A stretch of 56,431 nucleotides of DNA from Chlamydiota bacterium (GTDB lineage Bacteria > Auribacterota > Tritonobacteria > UBA1439). Numbering within the stretch: position 1 is the first letter of the stretch; the number at the start of each line of letters is the position of its first letter. A program made the position numbers and the translations under genes. The DNA is taken from NCBI GenBank assembly GCA_012729785.1, contig JAAYCL010000006.1, positions 1-56,431 on the forward strand, read 5' to 3'. The notes under the pieces were generated by a model. It saw only the letters and a list, made by a program, of their open reading frames with translations. It was not told where the DNA came from and searched no databases. Below are positions 34,310-43,500 of this stretch, piece after piece.

Positions 34310-34690
34310 GTTGAAAAGTGCACATCTTAAGATTTAAAAGTGCACACCATAGAGATCGGTGTTCTTGAGTTTCCGGACATCGATGAGCCGGTCATCGCAC
34401 TAGAACCTGAGTTCGGACACTGCAGTCCCCACGGGGTAGATGCGGACGTTGACCTCGTCTCTCGGGGACGCGTCATTGACCCTGATCTGTATGCCGTTAT
34501 ATGGAAACCTTCCGGTACTCGTTGACGATCCTGTTCATCGTAGCGCTGGAGAAGCTCCTTGACCCGGGAATCCGTGAACCGCTTGTGAATCTGTGCCATA
34601 ACATCCTCCTTTCGAGGCGTGGATTATGGCACTTTCCAGATGTGCACTTTCAACCTTAAATCCTTGAAAAGGTGTGCACTTTTGGATCTT
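34310..34690. mobile_element. Degenerate insertion sequence with terminal inverted repeats
   Basis: The left end (34310-34348) and right end (34636-34690) carry the same two blocks in inverted orientation: GTTGAAAAGTGCACATCTT with its partner near 34636-34655, and AAAAGTGCACACC with its partner near 34670-34685. Between them lie only the first ~30 codons and the last ~55 codons of an integrase-type transposase, so the element has lost its centre and behaves like a miniature relic. No clear target-site duplication was found. Confidence 0.7.
34327..34599 (-). pseudogene. Transposase (ISNCY-type integrase) remnant
   Basis: ATG 34599, with AAAGGAGG upstream, begins 'MAQIHKRFTDSRVKELLQRY', the N-terminus common to a family of DDE integrase-type transposases. 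After about 30 residues the frame loses similarity. In another minus-strand frame the DNA encodes the family C-terminus 'IRVNDASPRDEVNVRIYP', then 'SELRF', a TAG, and 'CDDRLIDVRKLKN' ending at 'GVHF'. The catalytic domain is missing and a nonsense codon interrupts the tail, so this is a dead relic. Confidence 0.7.
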
Positions 34691-34923
34691 AAATAACACT
34701 TTTGAATTTTGTGCTTGATCTCACACCGCAGGTATCTCGTATCATCTTCTGTAATTCGTATATCGACGGCATAGATCGTTTATGGAACCGTACGACCTAT
34801 CGGCGCGGACGAGTCGAATCCGCTCCATGATGCGGGGGACATTGAAGATGTTCGGGTCCTCCCGTGGGATGTCCCCCATGCACGCCGGAGCGTGACGCGC
34901 GACGGCGCCCGGAAAGGAATCTG
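34691..34923. other. Leader region of the PAS kinase gene
   Basis: This spacer links the IS relic to the histidine kinase. The first ~100 nt are AT-rich like the relic, the rest GC-rich. I see no ORF, RNA gene or convincing promoter. An in-frame ATG at 34864 exists but has no ribosome-binding site. Confidence 0.35.
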
Positions 34924-37509
34924 ATGAGAAAAGCGAAGGCGTCGAAGCCCCGCCACCTCACCGGCAAGGAATCCGCGGCCAGGTTGAAGATGCTGGGGGA
35001 CCTGATCGATACCGCCTCGATATGCATCATGACCACGGACAGCTCGGGAAGGATCACGAGCATCAACCGGGCGGGGGAAAGGCTGTACGGCTATCGCGCG
35101 GATGAACTTCTCGGCAGGGATGTGAGGATACTGTTCTCCGAAAGAAACCCGAATCCCCTCATACGGATGATGGACGAGAAGCGCCTGAACGGTGAGAGCT
35201 GGGAGGCCGAAGTCTGGAGGAAGAAGAAGGACGGGTCCGAGATCCGGACGTGGCTGGCGACCACCTACCTTCTCGACGAGGACGGGCGGATCCAAGGGGC
35301 GTTGGGGATCGCGCGCGACGTGACCCGCGAGAAGGAGGTCGAGGAGCGCCTGAGGATCCTCGGCGGGCTCATCGAATCGGCCTCGATATGCATCATGATG
35401 ACCGACAACGAGGGAAGGGTCACCAGCATCAATCGCGCGGGCGAGCATCTGTACGGGTACCGCGCGGACGAGATCATCGGGAAGAACGTGAATGTCCTCT
35501 TCTCCGACAGAAATCCCAGGGCCCTCATCGAGAAGATGAACCAGAGCAGAATCAGGGGGGAGAGCTGGGAGGCGGAGGTCTGGAGGAAGACGAAAGACGG
35601 GGGGGAGGTCCTGACGTGGCTCTCCACCTCGTATCTTTTTAACGAGGCGGGGCAGATGCGTGGGGCCCTCGGTATCGGGCTGGATATCACGCAGGAGCGC
35701 GAGATCGGCGCCAGGCACGCGCGCCTCAGCGATCTCATCAACACCGCCGCGATTTGCATCATATCGATAGACCGGGAGGGGATGGTCATGGCCATCAACC
35801 GCGCGGGGGAGAGGATGTACGGCTATCGCGCGGACGAGATTGTGGGCAGGAACATCTCCCTTCTCTACTCGGACAGGAACCCCGACGCGCTGATACGGGA
35901 GCTCGACGAGAAGCGCATACGGGGGGTGGATTGGGAGGCGGAGGTCTGGAGGAAGAGGAAGGACGGGACCGAGATCCTCACCTGGCTCTCCACGTCGTAC
36001 CTGATCGACGAGGAGGGGAAGATCCAGGGGGCGCTGGGGATCGCGCGTGATGTGACGGCGGAGAAGAAAAACCAGGAGCGGCTGGAGTACATGGCGCACC
36101 TCGTGGAGAGCATTTCCCATTGCGTCCTTTCCACCGACGAGGGCTTCCGCCTGAAGACGATAAACAGCGCAGGGCTCAGGATGTTCGGATACGGAGAGGG
36201 CGAAATGGCCGGAACGGATCTCTCCTCGCTATTCGCCCCGCGAATCGCCAAGGACGTCCTGAAGTCGATCAAGGAGAGCGCGGCGGGCAACGGCTCGTGG
36301 GAGGGGGAGTCGTGGGGGCGGAGGAAGACGAGGGTGGTCTTCCCCATATGGCTCTCCCTGGTATGCCTCTTCGACTCGAGGGGCAAGGTGAAGGGGGCGG
36401 TGGGTTTCATGCGCGACATAAGCGCGGAGATGGAGTCGCGGGCGAGGTTGGAGCTCCTTGGGCGGCTCGTCGAAAGCGCCGCGCATACCATCGTCTCGAC
36501 GGACGAGGAGGGGAGGATCGTAAGCATCAACAAGGCGGGGGAGGAGATGTACGGGTACAGCGCGGCGGAGCTCATTGGAAAGAAGGTGAGGATGCTGTAT
36601 TCGGAGCGGAATCCACCCGCTCTCGTCGCCGAGCTGGCGCAGAAGGCGGCAAACGGTGAGAGCTGGGACGCCGAGATATGGAGAAAGATGAAGAACGGCG
36701 GCGAGGCCCCGACGTGGATATCGACGTCGTACATGCGTGACGAATCCGGCTCGATCAGGGGGGCGCTCGGGATAGGGAGGGATATCACCGACAAGAAGGT
36801 CGTCGAGGAGAAGCTGCTCCACTCCACACGGATCGCGACGATGGGGGAGATCGCGGCGGGGATCGCCCACGAGGTGAGAAATCCGCTGACGAGCGTCAAG
36901 CTCGGATTGAACAATCTCGCAGAGATCGTGGGCTCCAGGGCGGACGCGAAGTCCGTCGTCGACGACCTCCTGACGGAGATCGAACGGCTGGAGAAGGTGG
37001 TATCCAACCTCCTCACCTTCGCCAAGAAGAAAAAGGAGGGTCGCGAGAGGAAGGACATCAACGAGCTGATCGATCGCGCCCTTTCGTACGTGAAGGCGGA
37101 CATAGAGAAGTTCGGCATCGACGCCGTGAGGCAGTACGATTCCATCCTCCCCCCCGTCGAGATCGAATCCGACCAGATGCTCCAGGTGTTCCTCAACCTG
37201 ATACTCAACGCGGTCCAGGCGATGGATCAGGGGGGGCACCTCGAGCTGCGGACGCGTTTCATGAGCGGCCGGGGGCCGCGGGGGGAGATACAGAAGAACA
37301 TCATGATCGAGGTGAAGGATACGGGGAAGGGGATACCCGCAAGGGACATCCAGCGCATCTTCAGCCCGTTCTTCACCAGCAAGGAGAAGGGGACGGGCCT
37401 CGGATTGGCGATGTCCAAGCGGCTCGTGGAGGCCCACGGGGGAACGATAGGCCTGAAGAGCAGGGAGGGGGAAGGGACGATGGTCACCGTCCTTCTGCCG
37501 TGCGACTAG
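34924..37509 (+). CDS. Cytosolic histidine kinase with five tandem PAS domains (NtrB/AtoS type)
   Basis: An 861-residue kinase with no transmembrane segment or signal peptide. Five PAS domains of about 121 residues occupy about residues 17-628. Domains 1, 2, 3 and 5 are very similar ('ICIMTTD...GRITSINRAGERLYGYRADELLG' type), and domain 4 is divergent. A HisKA domain follows with phospho-His H649 in 'GIAHEVRNPLTS', then an ATPase domain with the N box 'NLILNAVQAM', G1 'VKDTGKGIP' and G2 'GTGLGLAMSKRLV'. It should autophosphorylate and pass phosphate to the sigma-54 regulator encoded 36 nt downstream. PAS domains may sense redox, ligand or energy state; no cofactor residues are obvious. ATG 34924 follows AAAGGA. 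Confidence 0.92.
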   Translation: MRKAKASKPRHLTGKESAARLKMLGDLIDTASICIMTTDSSGRITSINRAGERLYGYRADELLGRDVRILFSERNPNPLIRMMDEKRLNGESWEAEVWRKKKDGSEIRTWLATTYLLDEDGRIQGALGIARDVTREKEVEERLRILGGLIESASICIMMTDNEGRVTSINRAGEHLYGYRADEIIGKNVNVLFSDRNPRALIEKMNQSRIRGESWEAEVWRKTKDGGEVLTWLSTSYLFNEAGQMRGALGIGLDITQEREIGARHARLSDLINTAAICIISIDREGMVMAINRAGERMYGYRADEIVGRNISLLYSDRNPDALIRELDEKRIRGVDWEAEVWRKRKDGTEILTWLSTSYLIDEEGKIQGALGIARDVTAEKKNQERLEYMAHLVESISHCVLSTDEGFRLKTINSAGLRMFGYGEGEMAGTDLSSLFAPRIAKDVLKSIKESAAGNGSWEGESWGRRKTRVVFPIWLSLVCLFDSRGKVKGAVGFMRDISAEMESRARLELLGRLVESAAHTIVSTDEEGRIVSINKAGEEMYGYSAAELIGKKVRMLYSERNPPALVAELAQKAANGESWDAEIWRKMKNGGEAPTWISTSYMRDESGSIRGALGIGRDITDKKVVEEKLLHSTRIATMGEIAAGIAHEVRNPLTSVKLGLNNLAEIVGSRADAKSVVDDLLTEIERLEKVVSNLLTFAKKKKEGRERKDINELIDRALSYVKADIEKFGIDAVRQYDSILPPVEIESDQMLQVFLNLILNAVQAMDQGGHLELRTRFMSGRGPRGEIQKNIMIEVKDTGKGIPARDIQRIFSPFFTSKEKGTGLGLAMSKRLVEAHGGTIGLKSREGEGTMVTVLLPCD

Positions 37510-37545
37510 CGCGAGCGTCCGCGCGCGCCCAAAGGAGCGTGTTCC

Positions 37546-38949
37546 ATGAAACCATCGATCCTGATCATCGACGACGAAGACAAGATCCGGCGGTTCCTCG
37601 GCGAGCCGTTCACGAGGAGGGGGTACCGCGTCTCGACGGCCGGCACGGGCAGGCAGGGCCTGGAGGTCTTCAGGAAAGAGGAGCCCGAAATCGTGATCCT
37701 CGACATGAGGCTTCCTGACGTGGACGGGATGCAGGTCCTCCGGGAGATACGCCGGGCCTCCCCGGAGCATATTGTGATCATGATAACCGCGTACGGGGAG
37801 ATACGCTTGGCGGTGGAGGCGATGAAGCTGGGGGCGTTCGACTACCTGACGAAGCCGTTCGAATTCGACGCGATCAATATCGTCATCGGCAAGGCGTCCG
37901 AATACCTGCGGATGAAGAACGAGATCGCGTGCCTCAAGCGGGAGAGCGACCTCTCGGGCTACGAGGATATGGTCGGAAAAAGCAAGAGGATGCAGGAGGT
38001 GTTCAGGAGGATCGAGGAGATCGCGTCAAGCCCGGCGCCCCTCATCTTTCTCAACGGGGAGACCGGGACGGGGAAGGAGCTGGCGGCGAGGGCGATCCAC
38101 AGGAAGAGCGCGCGCGCCGCGGGCCCCTTCGTGGCGCTGAACTGCACCATACTGGACGAGCGCCTCCTTCAGAGCGAGCTCTTCGGACACGAGAAGGGGG
38201 CCTTTACCGACGCCACGGAGACCAAGAAGGGGTTGTTCGAGGTCGCCGACGGCGGGACGATCTTCCTGGACGAGATCGGCGACATCACCCCCCTGATCCA
38301 GGCGAAGCTCTTGAGGGTTCTAGAGGAGAAGAGCTTCAGGCGCCTCGGCGGCACGAAGGACATCAGCGTGGACGTGCGGATCGTCATCTCGACCAACCGG
38401 GACCTCAAGGCCGCGGTCGCCGCGGGGCATTTCAGGGAAGACCTCTATTTCAGGATAAACGCCCTCCCCATCGTCATGCCCCCCCTCCGGAACCGGGGGG
38501 AGGACATCCTCATCCTGACGGAGCATTTCGTCCGCAAGTTCAATCTGCAGTTCGGCAAGGACGTCCGGAAGCTCGCCCCCCAGATCGCCGAGCTGTTCGC
38601 GAGGTATCAATGGCCTGGGAATGTCAGGGAGCTGAAGAACGTGATGGAGAGGATGGTCCTTCTCTCCAAGACCGAGGAGCTGCTCCTGAAGCATGTCCCG
38701 CATGAGATCTTCGTGGGGGACGGCACGCAGACGGCCTCCAAGAAACCCGTGTATTTCGGGAAGGAATACTCGGCCGCCAGGGACGAGGTCCTGAACGGCT
38801 TTGAAAAGGGTTTCATCGTGGAATACCTCACCCGGTGCGAAGGCAACGTCTCGAAAAGCGCGAGCGTTGCGGGAATGGACCGGAGCAGCTTCCAGCGCAT
38901 GATGAAGAAGCATCAGATCGAATCGGAGAGTTTCCGCCTGCACGGTTGA
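37546..38949 (+). CDS. Sigma-54-dependent response regulator (NtrC family)
   Basis: A 467-residue regulator with receiver (residues 1-120; acidic pocket D9/D10, phospho-acceptor D53 in 'VILDMRLPD', and Lys in 'YLTKPFE'), AAA+ activator (about 140-375) and C-terminal Fis-type HTH (about 415-465). In the AAA+ domain the Walker A is 'GETGTGKE', Walker B is 'GGTIFLDEIGD', and 'QWPGNVRELKNVMER' closes the domain. The sigma-54-contact loop reads GAFTDA rather than the canonical GAFTGA. It is the partner of the upstream PAS kinase, and targets would be promoters with GG/GC -24/-12 elements. ATG 37546 follows AAAGGAG. Confidence 0.92.
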   Translation: MKPSILIIDDEDKIRRFLGEPFTRRGYRVSTAGTGRQGLEVFRKEEPEIVILDMRLPDVDGMQVLREIRRASPEHIVIMITAYGEIRLAVEAMKLGAFDYLTKPFEFDAINIVIGKASEYLRMKNEIACLKRESDLSGYEDMVGKSKRMQEVFRRIEEIASSPAPLIFLNGETGTGKELAARAIHRKSARAAGPFVALNCTILDERLLQSELFGHEKGAFTDATETKKGLFEVADGGTIFLDEIGDITPLIQAKLLRVLEEKSFRRLGGTKDISVDVRIVISTNRDLKAAVAAGHFREDLYFRINALPIVMPPLRNRGEDILILTEHFVRKFNLQFGKDVRKLAPQIAELFARYQWPGNVRELKNVMERMVLLSKTEELLLKHVPHEIFVGDGTQTASKKPVYFGKEYSAARDEVLNGFEKGFIVEYLTRCEGNVSKSASVAGMDRSSFQRMMKKHQIESESFRLHG

Positions 38950-39349
38950 TCCTCCCCGCTGCGGGCCTGGGGTGCCGCAATCATGCGGCGCCAGGTCTTT
39001 GTATCTATCTGCCGTACCCCGAACAAGATACGGATATTTCCTATCACCCGCCCCCCATATTCCGCCGCACGCATACAACACCTGCGTCTTTTGTCATCCA
39101 TCCAGTTCCCGGTGCTATTGTCCTAACATACACGCATGGAATATGAAGCGATATAATTGCTTCTGCCTTGTGCGCTGGCACGGAGTATGCACACACTTCC
39201 ATTTGAGTCCGGTATATGCCCGCGGTTTCAAAGAGCGTGTGTCGAGCACAAAGCGGTACGGGGCGCATTTCAAGGCACGGACGCTCCGTAGGGAGTCCCG
39301 GGTCATCCGACACGATACGCGGGCGCTGGACGAGAGGTGCGGTTGGCGT
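38950..39349. other. Intergenic region at the start of the low-GC segment
   Basis: After a hairpin at 38966-38995 the sequence becomes visibly AT-richer. A TATAAT hexamer occurs near 39154 but has no convincing -35. An in-frame ATG at 39143 could extend the following gene by 69 residues, although that extension has no recognised motif. No RNA gene is seen. Confidence 0.35.
38966..38995 (+). terminator. Possible terminator after the two-component operon
   Basis: CCTGG-GGT-GCCGC (38966-38978) pairs with GCGGC-G-CCAGG (38985-38995) around a six-nt loop, with an internal bulge, followed by TCTTTGTATCT. It is placed 16 nt after the response-regulator stop. The T tract is weak. Confidence 0.45.
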
Positions 39350-39952
39350 ATGGTGTACCGCAAAGTCGATAGGGCTGAGAAGGTTAAGGCTGTGCTGGCC
39401 GTTATGGGGGGGGGCCGCGCGTCCGTCGCGGCACGTGAGTCCGGCATGAGTCGCGGAACACTTTATAGATTGGTGTCTCAAGCGCGGGCCTTGATAAAAA
39501 AATCATTTTGCACATCGTTCAATGCGGAGGGGAGAGAGAACGCTAGATTGCGGGGTTGCATAAACAGCCTCAGAAGGGAAGCCGCTTCGATAAGGCACAA
39601 AATCGATAAATACGAGGCGGAATTACTGGAGGCGAACAAAAAGATAGAAATATTCCGTCAGCTAGGTCGCCCGGCGCGGTGCCGCAGTTGCGGGTGCGAG
39701 AAGATTTACCGAAACGGAAGTTATCAGATCAGTCATTCGAATTTTTGTAGAAGCCTTGAAAAGCAAAAAAATGGAAAGATTGAAGTGAAGCACTTTATTT
39801 GTGCGGCCTGCGACGAGAGCATGTACGTCGTCGATCCGGTCCACAATATTTTTCGTATCGAGTCTCAACACGGCAAAGACAGAAGTATTGTGCATCAGAG
39901 AGGTGCGAAAGCCGCTTCTCTGTTGTGTCGGAAAGGGCAAAAGACCGCCTAA
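39350..39952 (+). CDS. HTH, coiled-coil and zinc-ribbon protein (transposase-like)
   Basis: A 200-residue protein with three parts. Residues 5-50 hold a transposase-type helix-turn-helix ('EKVKAVLAVMGGGRASVAARESGMSRGTLYRLVSQAR'). Residues 62-105 form a charged coiled coil. Residues 110-160 hold a zinc ribbon with C111-x2-C114 and C151-x2-C154, in the arrangement 'CRSCGCEKIYRNG ... FICAACDESMYVV' seen at the N-terminus of IS1-like transposases. No DDE catalytic domain follows, so it is either a fragment or a DNA-binding accessory protein. The start is uncertain: GAGGTG lies about 10 nt before ATG 39350. It sits in an AT-richer segment, consistent with acquired DNA. Confidence 0.5.
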   Translation: MVYRKVDRAEKVKAVLAVMGGGRASVAARESGMSRGTLYRLVSQARALIKKSFCTSFNAEGRENARLRGCINSLRREAASIRHKIDKYEAELLEANKKIEIFRQLGRPARCRSCGCEKIYRNGSYQISHSNFCRSLEKQKNGKIEVKHFICAACDESMYVVDPVHNIFRIESQHGKDRSIVHQRGAKAASLLCRKGQKTA

Positions 39953-40249
39953 CTCTAATATGCTGTAAAGGAAAACATAGCATCCACAGGGATTGCGGCA
40001 AGACTTGAGAATGGGGTCATCTATTGAAGAACGCCGATCTGTGGCTATGGTGCGAAGATCGTCCATAATGTCGCAAGAATTTATTCGGGGATAAATTAAT
40101 AACAAATAGTTGCTTGAGGTATGGGTTCGGGGTATATAGCGAATAAAACAAATGAATGGCTTTATATACGATCAGTACTGTCCCAATATAGCTACAACAG
40201 CATCAACTGATTATTGACAACGACCTCTGCGGATTCGTGATCATGTTGC
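39953..40249. other. AT-rich spacer with no recognised gene
   Basis: This stretch is AT-rich relative to its surroundings and has stop codons in most frames. I see no RNA gene or transposon terminus. The short frames across it show no family signatures. It joins directly to an IS4-type transposase fragment. Confidence 0.4.
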
Positions 40250-40525
40250 ACAAGTATCTGCAACGACGCGGATAAACGAGGGTATCGGGCCTCGCAGGTC
40301 GAGCAGCATATGGAGCTTCACGGTCCCCTTGCGCCGCCTGCAACGAGCCCAACGGAAGAGGGAGAGGCAGAGGTCGATCGTGGTGGAGTTGAGGGCATAC
40401 ACCGTCTCATCCAGCTCCACGCCGAATTCCTCGTCCGCATAGAGCCTTTGGGCAAGATGGATCAGTGTCTGTGTAAAGTCGGCGTAGATACGTCAGCCGC
40501 GGGTCTCGTTGGCATGAGCGAGGGT
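40250..40525 (-). pseudogene. IS4-family transposase internal fragment
   Basis: Read on the minus strand from 40525, the DNA encodes 'TLAHANETRG', a TGA where the family has Trp, then 'RIYADFTQTLIHLAQRLYAD', 'FGVELDETVYALNSTTIDL', 'CLSLFRWARCRRRKGTVKLH' and 'MLLDLRGPIPSFIRVVAD'. This is the first half of the DDE domain of an IS4-type transposase, including the Asp after 'YALNSTT'. Similarity stops about 40250. It lacks start, end and terminal repeats. Its edge is about 20 bp from the GTG of the giant plus-strand gene. Confidence 0.75.
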
Positions 40526-40543
40526 GTTGAAAGGGGGGGGCAG

Positions 40544-43500
40544 GTGATCCGGTTTGGCTACGCGATTTTTGCGGCCGCAGCAGTTTGTTTCAGCTCCTTA
40601 TGTGGTCTCGCACATTCTGATGACAGTCCCCCCTTTCCGGCGGATGCCGCCCAGGAGCGCGATCTCGCGCTTATCGACGCTTCGCCACTCATCAGCGGCG
40701 AGTGGAGCACGTTTATACCGGGTCTTGAGGGGACTCAACAGCACGAACAGTTTTCGCTCTCCGGCGACGAGGGTGAGGTCAGCATGGGGCGCAGCGAAGT
40801 GGAGATCAATGGAGAGCCGAGCCTGGAAGCCTATTCGGAAGTGGAAGCCTTGGCTGTCAACTCCTCCTCTGCCGGGGAGAACGACAGGGGAGATGTGGGG
40901 CAAACCCGCTCGCAAGGGTATAGCTGCAGACTGGGAACCGGATACGACAGCCAGTGGAGCATTACCGGAGAGACGGACGTTATTTGTCCCGGCGAGAAAC
41001 CTTACTTCGGCCAGGAATGGACGAATATCGACGGTGGATTTACCAATACCGTAACCTGGTATCAGCCGGACGGTTCCTTTTCATGCGACGGAAGCTCCTA
41101 TATACCGAGCGCCAGTGATATCTATGGGCCGGGCTATTATTGGCTCTATTACCGGAACATATGGTGGTTGAACGGAGCGACGACCCCCGGTCGATGGAGA
41201 GTGACCGGAAGCGGAGGGGGCAGCGGTACAAAGCATTTTACGATCCGGTATTGGCTCACGGACCACGCGATGTGCACCTCGGGCGATGGGAGCGGAAAGA
41301 CTACCTCTTTCCAGAGTACGGACGCCGGCGCATACAACTGGGTGAGGGTGAATGATTTAACCGCCGGGGCGACGATAACATGGGAATGGTATTATCCGAA
41401 CAGCTCCCTCTATACCACCACGACGGGACAGTGGCCGGCTCCGCCGGGAAGATATCACGAAAGTGCAATGGCGAATTGCATGTTATACATTGCAGGACAC
41501 TCACCGGAGAATTACGGGGGGACGTGGACGGTCAAGGTATATATAGACGGAACCTACCTCTATACGGATTCGTTCACAATTCAGGTCATCCCGCAATACA
41601 ATGCCGAGGTGCGCGATATCTGGTTCGATCCGGATGCCGCATCCCTCCATGCGGGGGACTCGGGCCGCGTCTATGCGCAATATAAGAACCTCTCAAACGT
41701 CGGTGCGACGCTCGATGCGCGGATCATCGTCAGGAAGCCGGATGGGGCTTCATCCTACGCGTATTTGGACAACTGGGCCTTCGATCAGGGGCAGATCCGA
41801 AACATGTATTGGGACGGCTACGCTTTCGACCAGTCAGGCCAATACACGGTGACGGCGGAAATTTACGACGGGCAGGGGCGGGAGAATGGATGGCCGAGTT
41901 CGCGTAGATACGGTAGCCTTGTCGACTATTTTACGGTTGCGGCCGCAACGTACACCGCCGAAGTGCGCGATATTTGGCTCGATCCTTCGAATCTGGTGAA
42001 GGGACAGTCGGGTAGGGTATTCGCCCAATATACAAACGAATCTTCTTCATCCGCGACGTTCGACGCGCGGATCATTGTCTACAAACCCGACAGCACAAGC
42101 CGCTACTCGTATATAGATAATTGGGCGTTCGATAAGGATCAGGTCAAGAACCTTTATTGGGACGGCTATACTTTTGATCAGACGGGAACCTATGAGATCA
42201 AAGCCGAGATCTACGATAGTCAGGGAATGCAAGCGGGGTGGGCGAGCTCGCATCGCTTCGGCACGCGCACGGAATCGTTCCTTATCGGCGCTCCTTCCTT
42301 GGACGGACAGGTGGAGGATGTATGGCTCGATCCCGCCGATATCAAAGCGGGACAGAGGGGAGATATTCACGCAAGGTTCAAGAATCTATCCAATGGCTCT
42401 GCGACGTTCGATGCCCGGCTCATCGTGCAAAAACCTTCGGGGAACACGACCTTCGGCTCCGTGGACGATTGGGAATTCGGTCAGGGGCAGGTGCAGAACG
42501 CGATGCGGAGCTACTTTCTTTTCGACGTGGAAGGCCGCTATACGGTTACGGCCGAACTGTACGACCAGAATGGGATGCAATCGAATTGGGCGGCCTCTCA
42601 CAAGCTGGCTTTCCGCACAGAAGAGTTCTCAGTAAGCGGTCTTCCCACGCCCACCCCGACTCCGCCGGGCAAACTTTTCAACGCGAAGACGGAGGATATA
42701 TGGCTGAGTCCGACCTCCGTTGCGAAGGGTGGAACGGCCGATGTATATGCCCGCTTCCATAATATCTCCCGCATCGACGGTCCCTACAGCGGCGCGGCGA
42801 CGTTCGACGTTCGGATCGTGGTGCGCAAACCGTCAGGGCAGTCTTCGTCGGGGTATGTCGATAATTGGTCTTTCACCGCGAATCAGGCGCAAAACGTTCT
42901 CAAACCGAGAAATCATTTCGATGAGGAGGGGACCTACACCGTTACGGCTGAGATCTACGATATCGGGGGCTTTCAGGCGAATTGGGCGGCGGCGAACCGC
43001 CTCGATTCCCTCTCCAAGACATTCTCCACCATTCCTGGTACCCCTACGCCGACTCCGCCGGCCAAGCTTCCGGTTGTTCTTGTGCACGGCATAAACGGAC
43101 AGGCGGCGAATTTCGGCGCCCTGAAGGAACTGATCGAGGGAGAAGGATATACGGTGTACTCTTTCGAGTATTCGTGCACCAATACCCCCGACAGGCCGGG
43201 GAAGGGCACAAAGACGATTCAAGATTGCGCCGCAGAGTTGCGAGATTTTTTGGCGGCGTATCCAAAGGTCGATATCATCGCCCATAGTATGGGAGGATTG
43301 GTGACTCGATCGTACAGGGCTGGCCTTGATTTGAGCGAGCAGAATCGCACGGAAAGCGTTCTGAAGGCGAGAAGGGACCAGATCCGGAAATTTATCATGC
43401 TCGGCACGCCGAACTTCGGCTCCAATAGATTGCTTGAGCTGGGTATCGATATCTGGAAGCTGGAAAGCGATGCGGACGATACGCTTCACGACCAGTTGAA

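Noticed and set aside
40310-40543. N-terminal extension of the giant plus-strand reading frame
   Set aside because: It is antisense to an IS4 transposase fragment and has no signal-peptide character. A strong ribosome-binding site and a signal peptide occur at GTG 40544.
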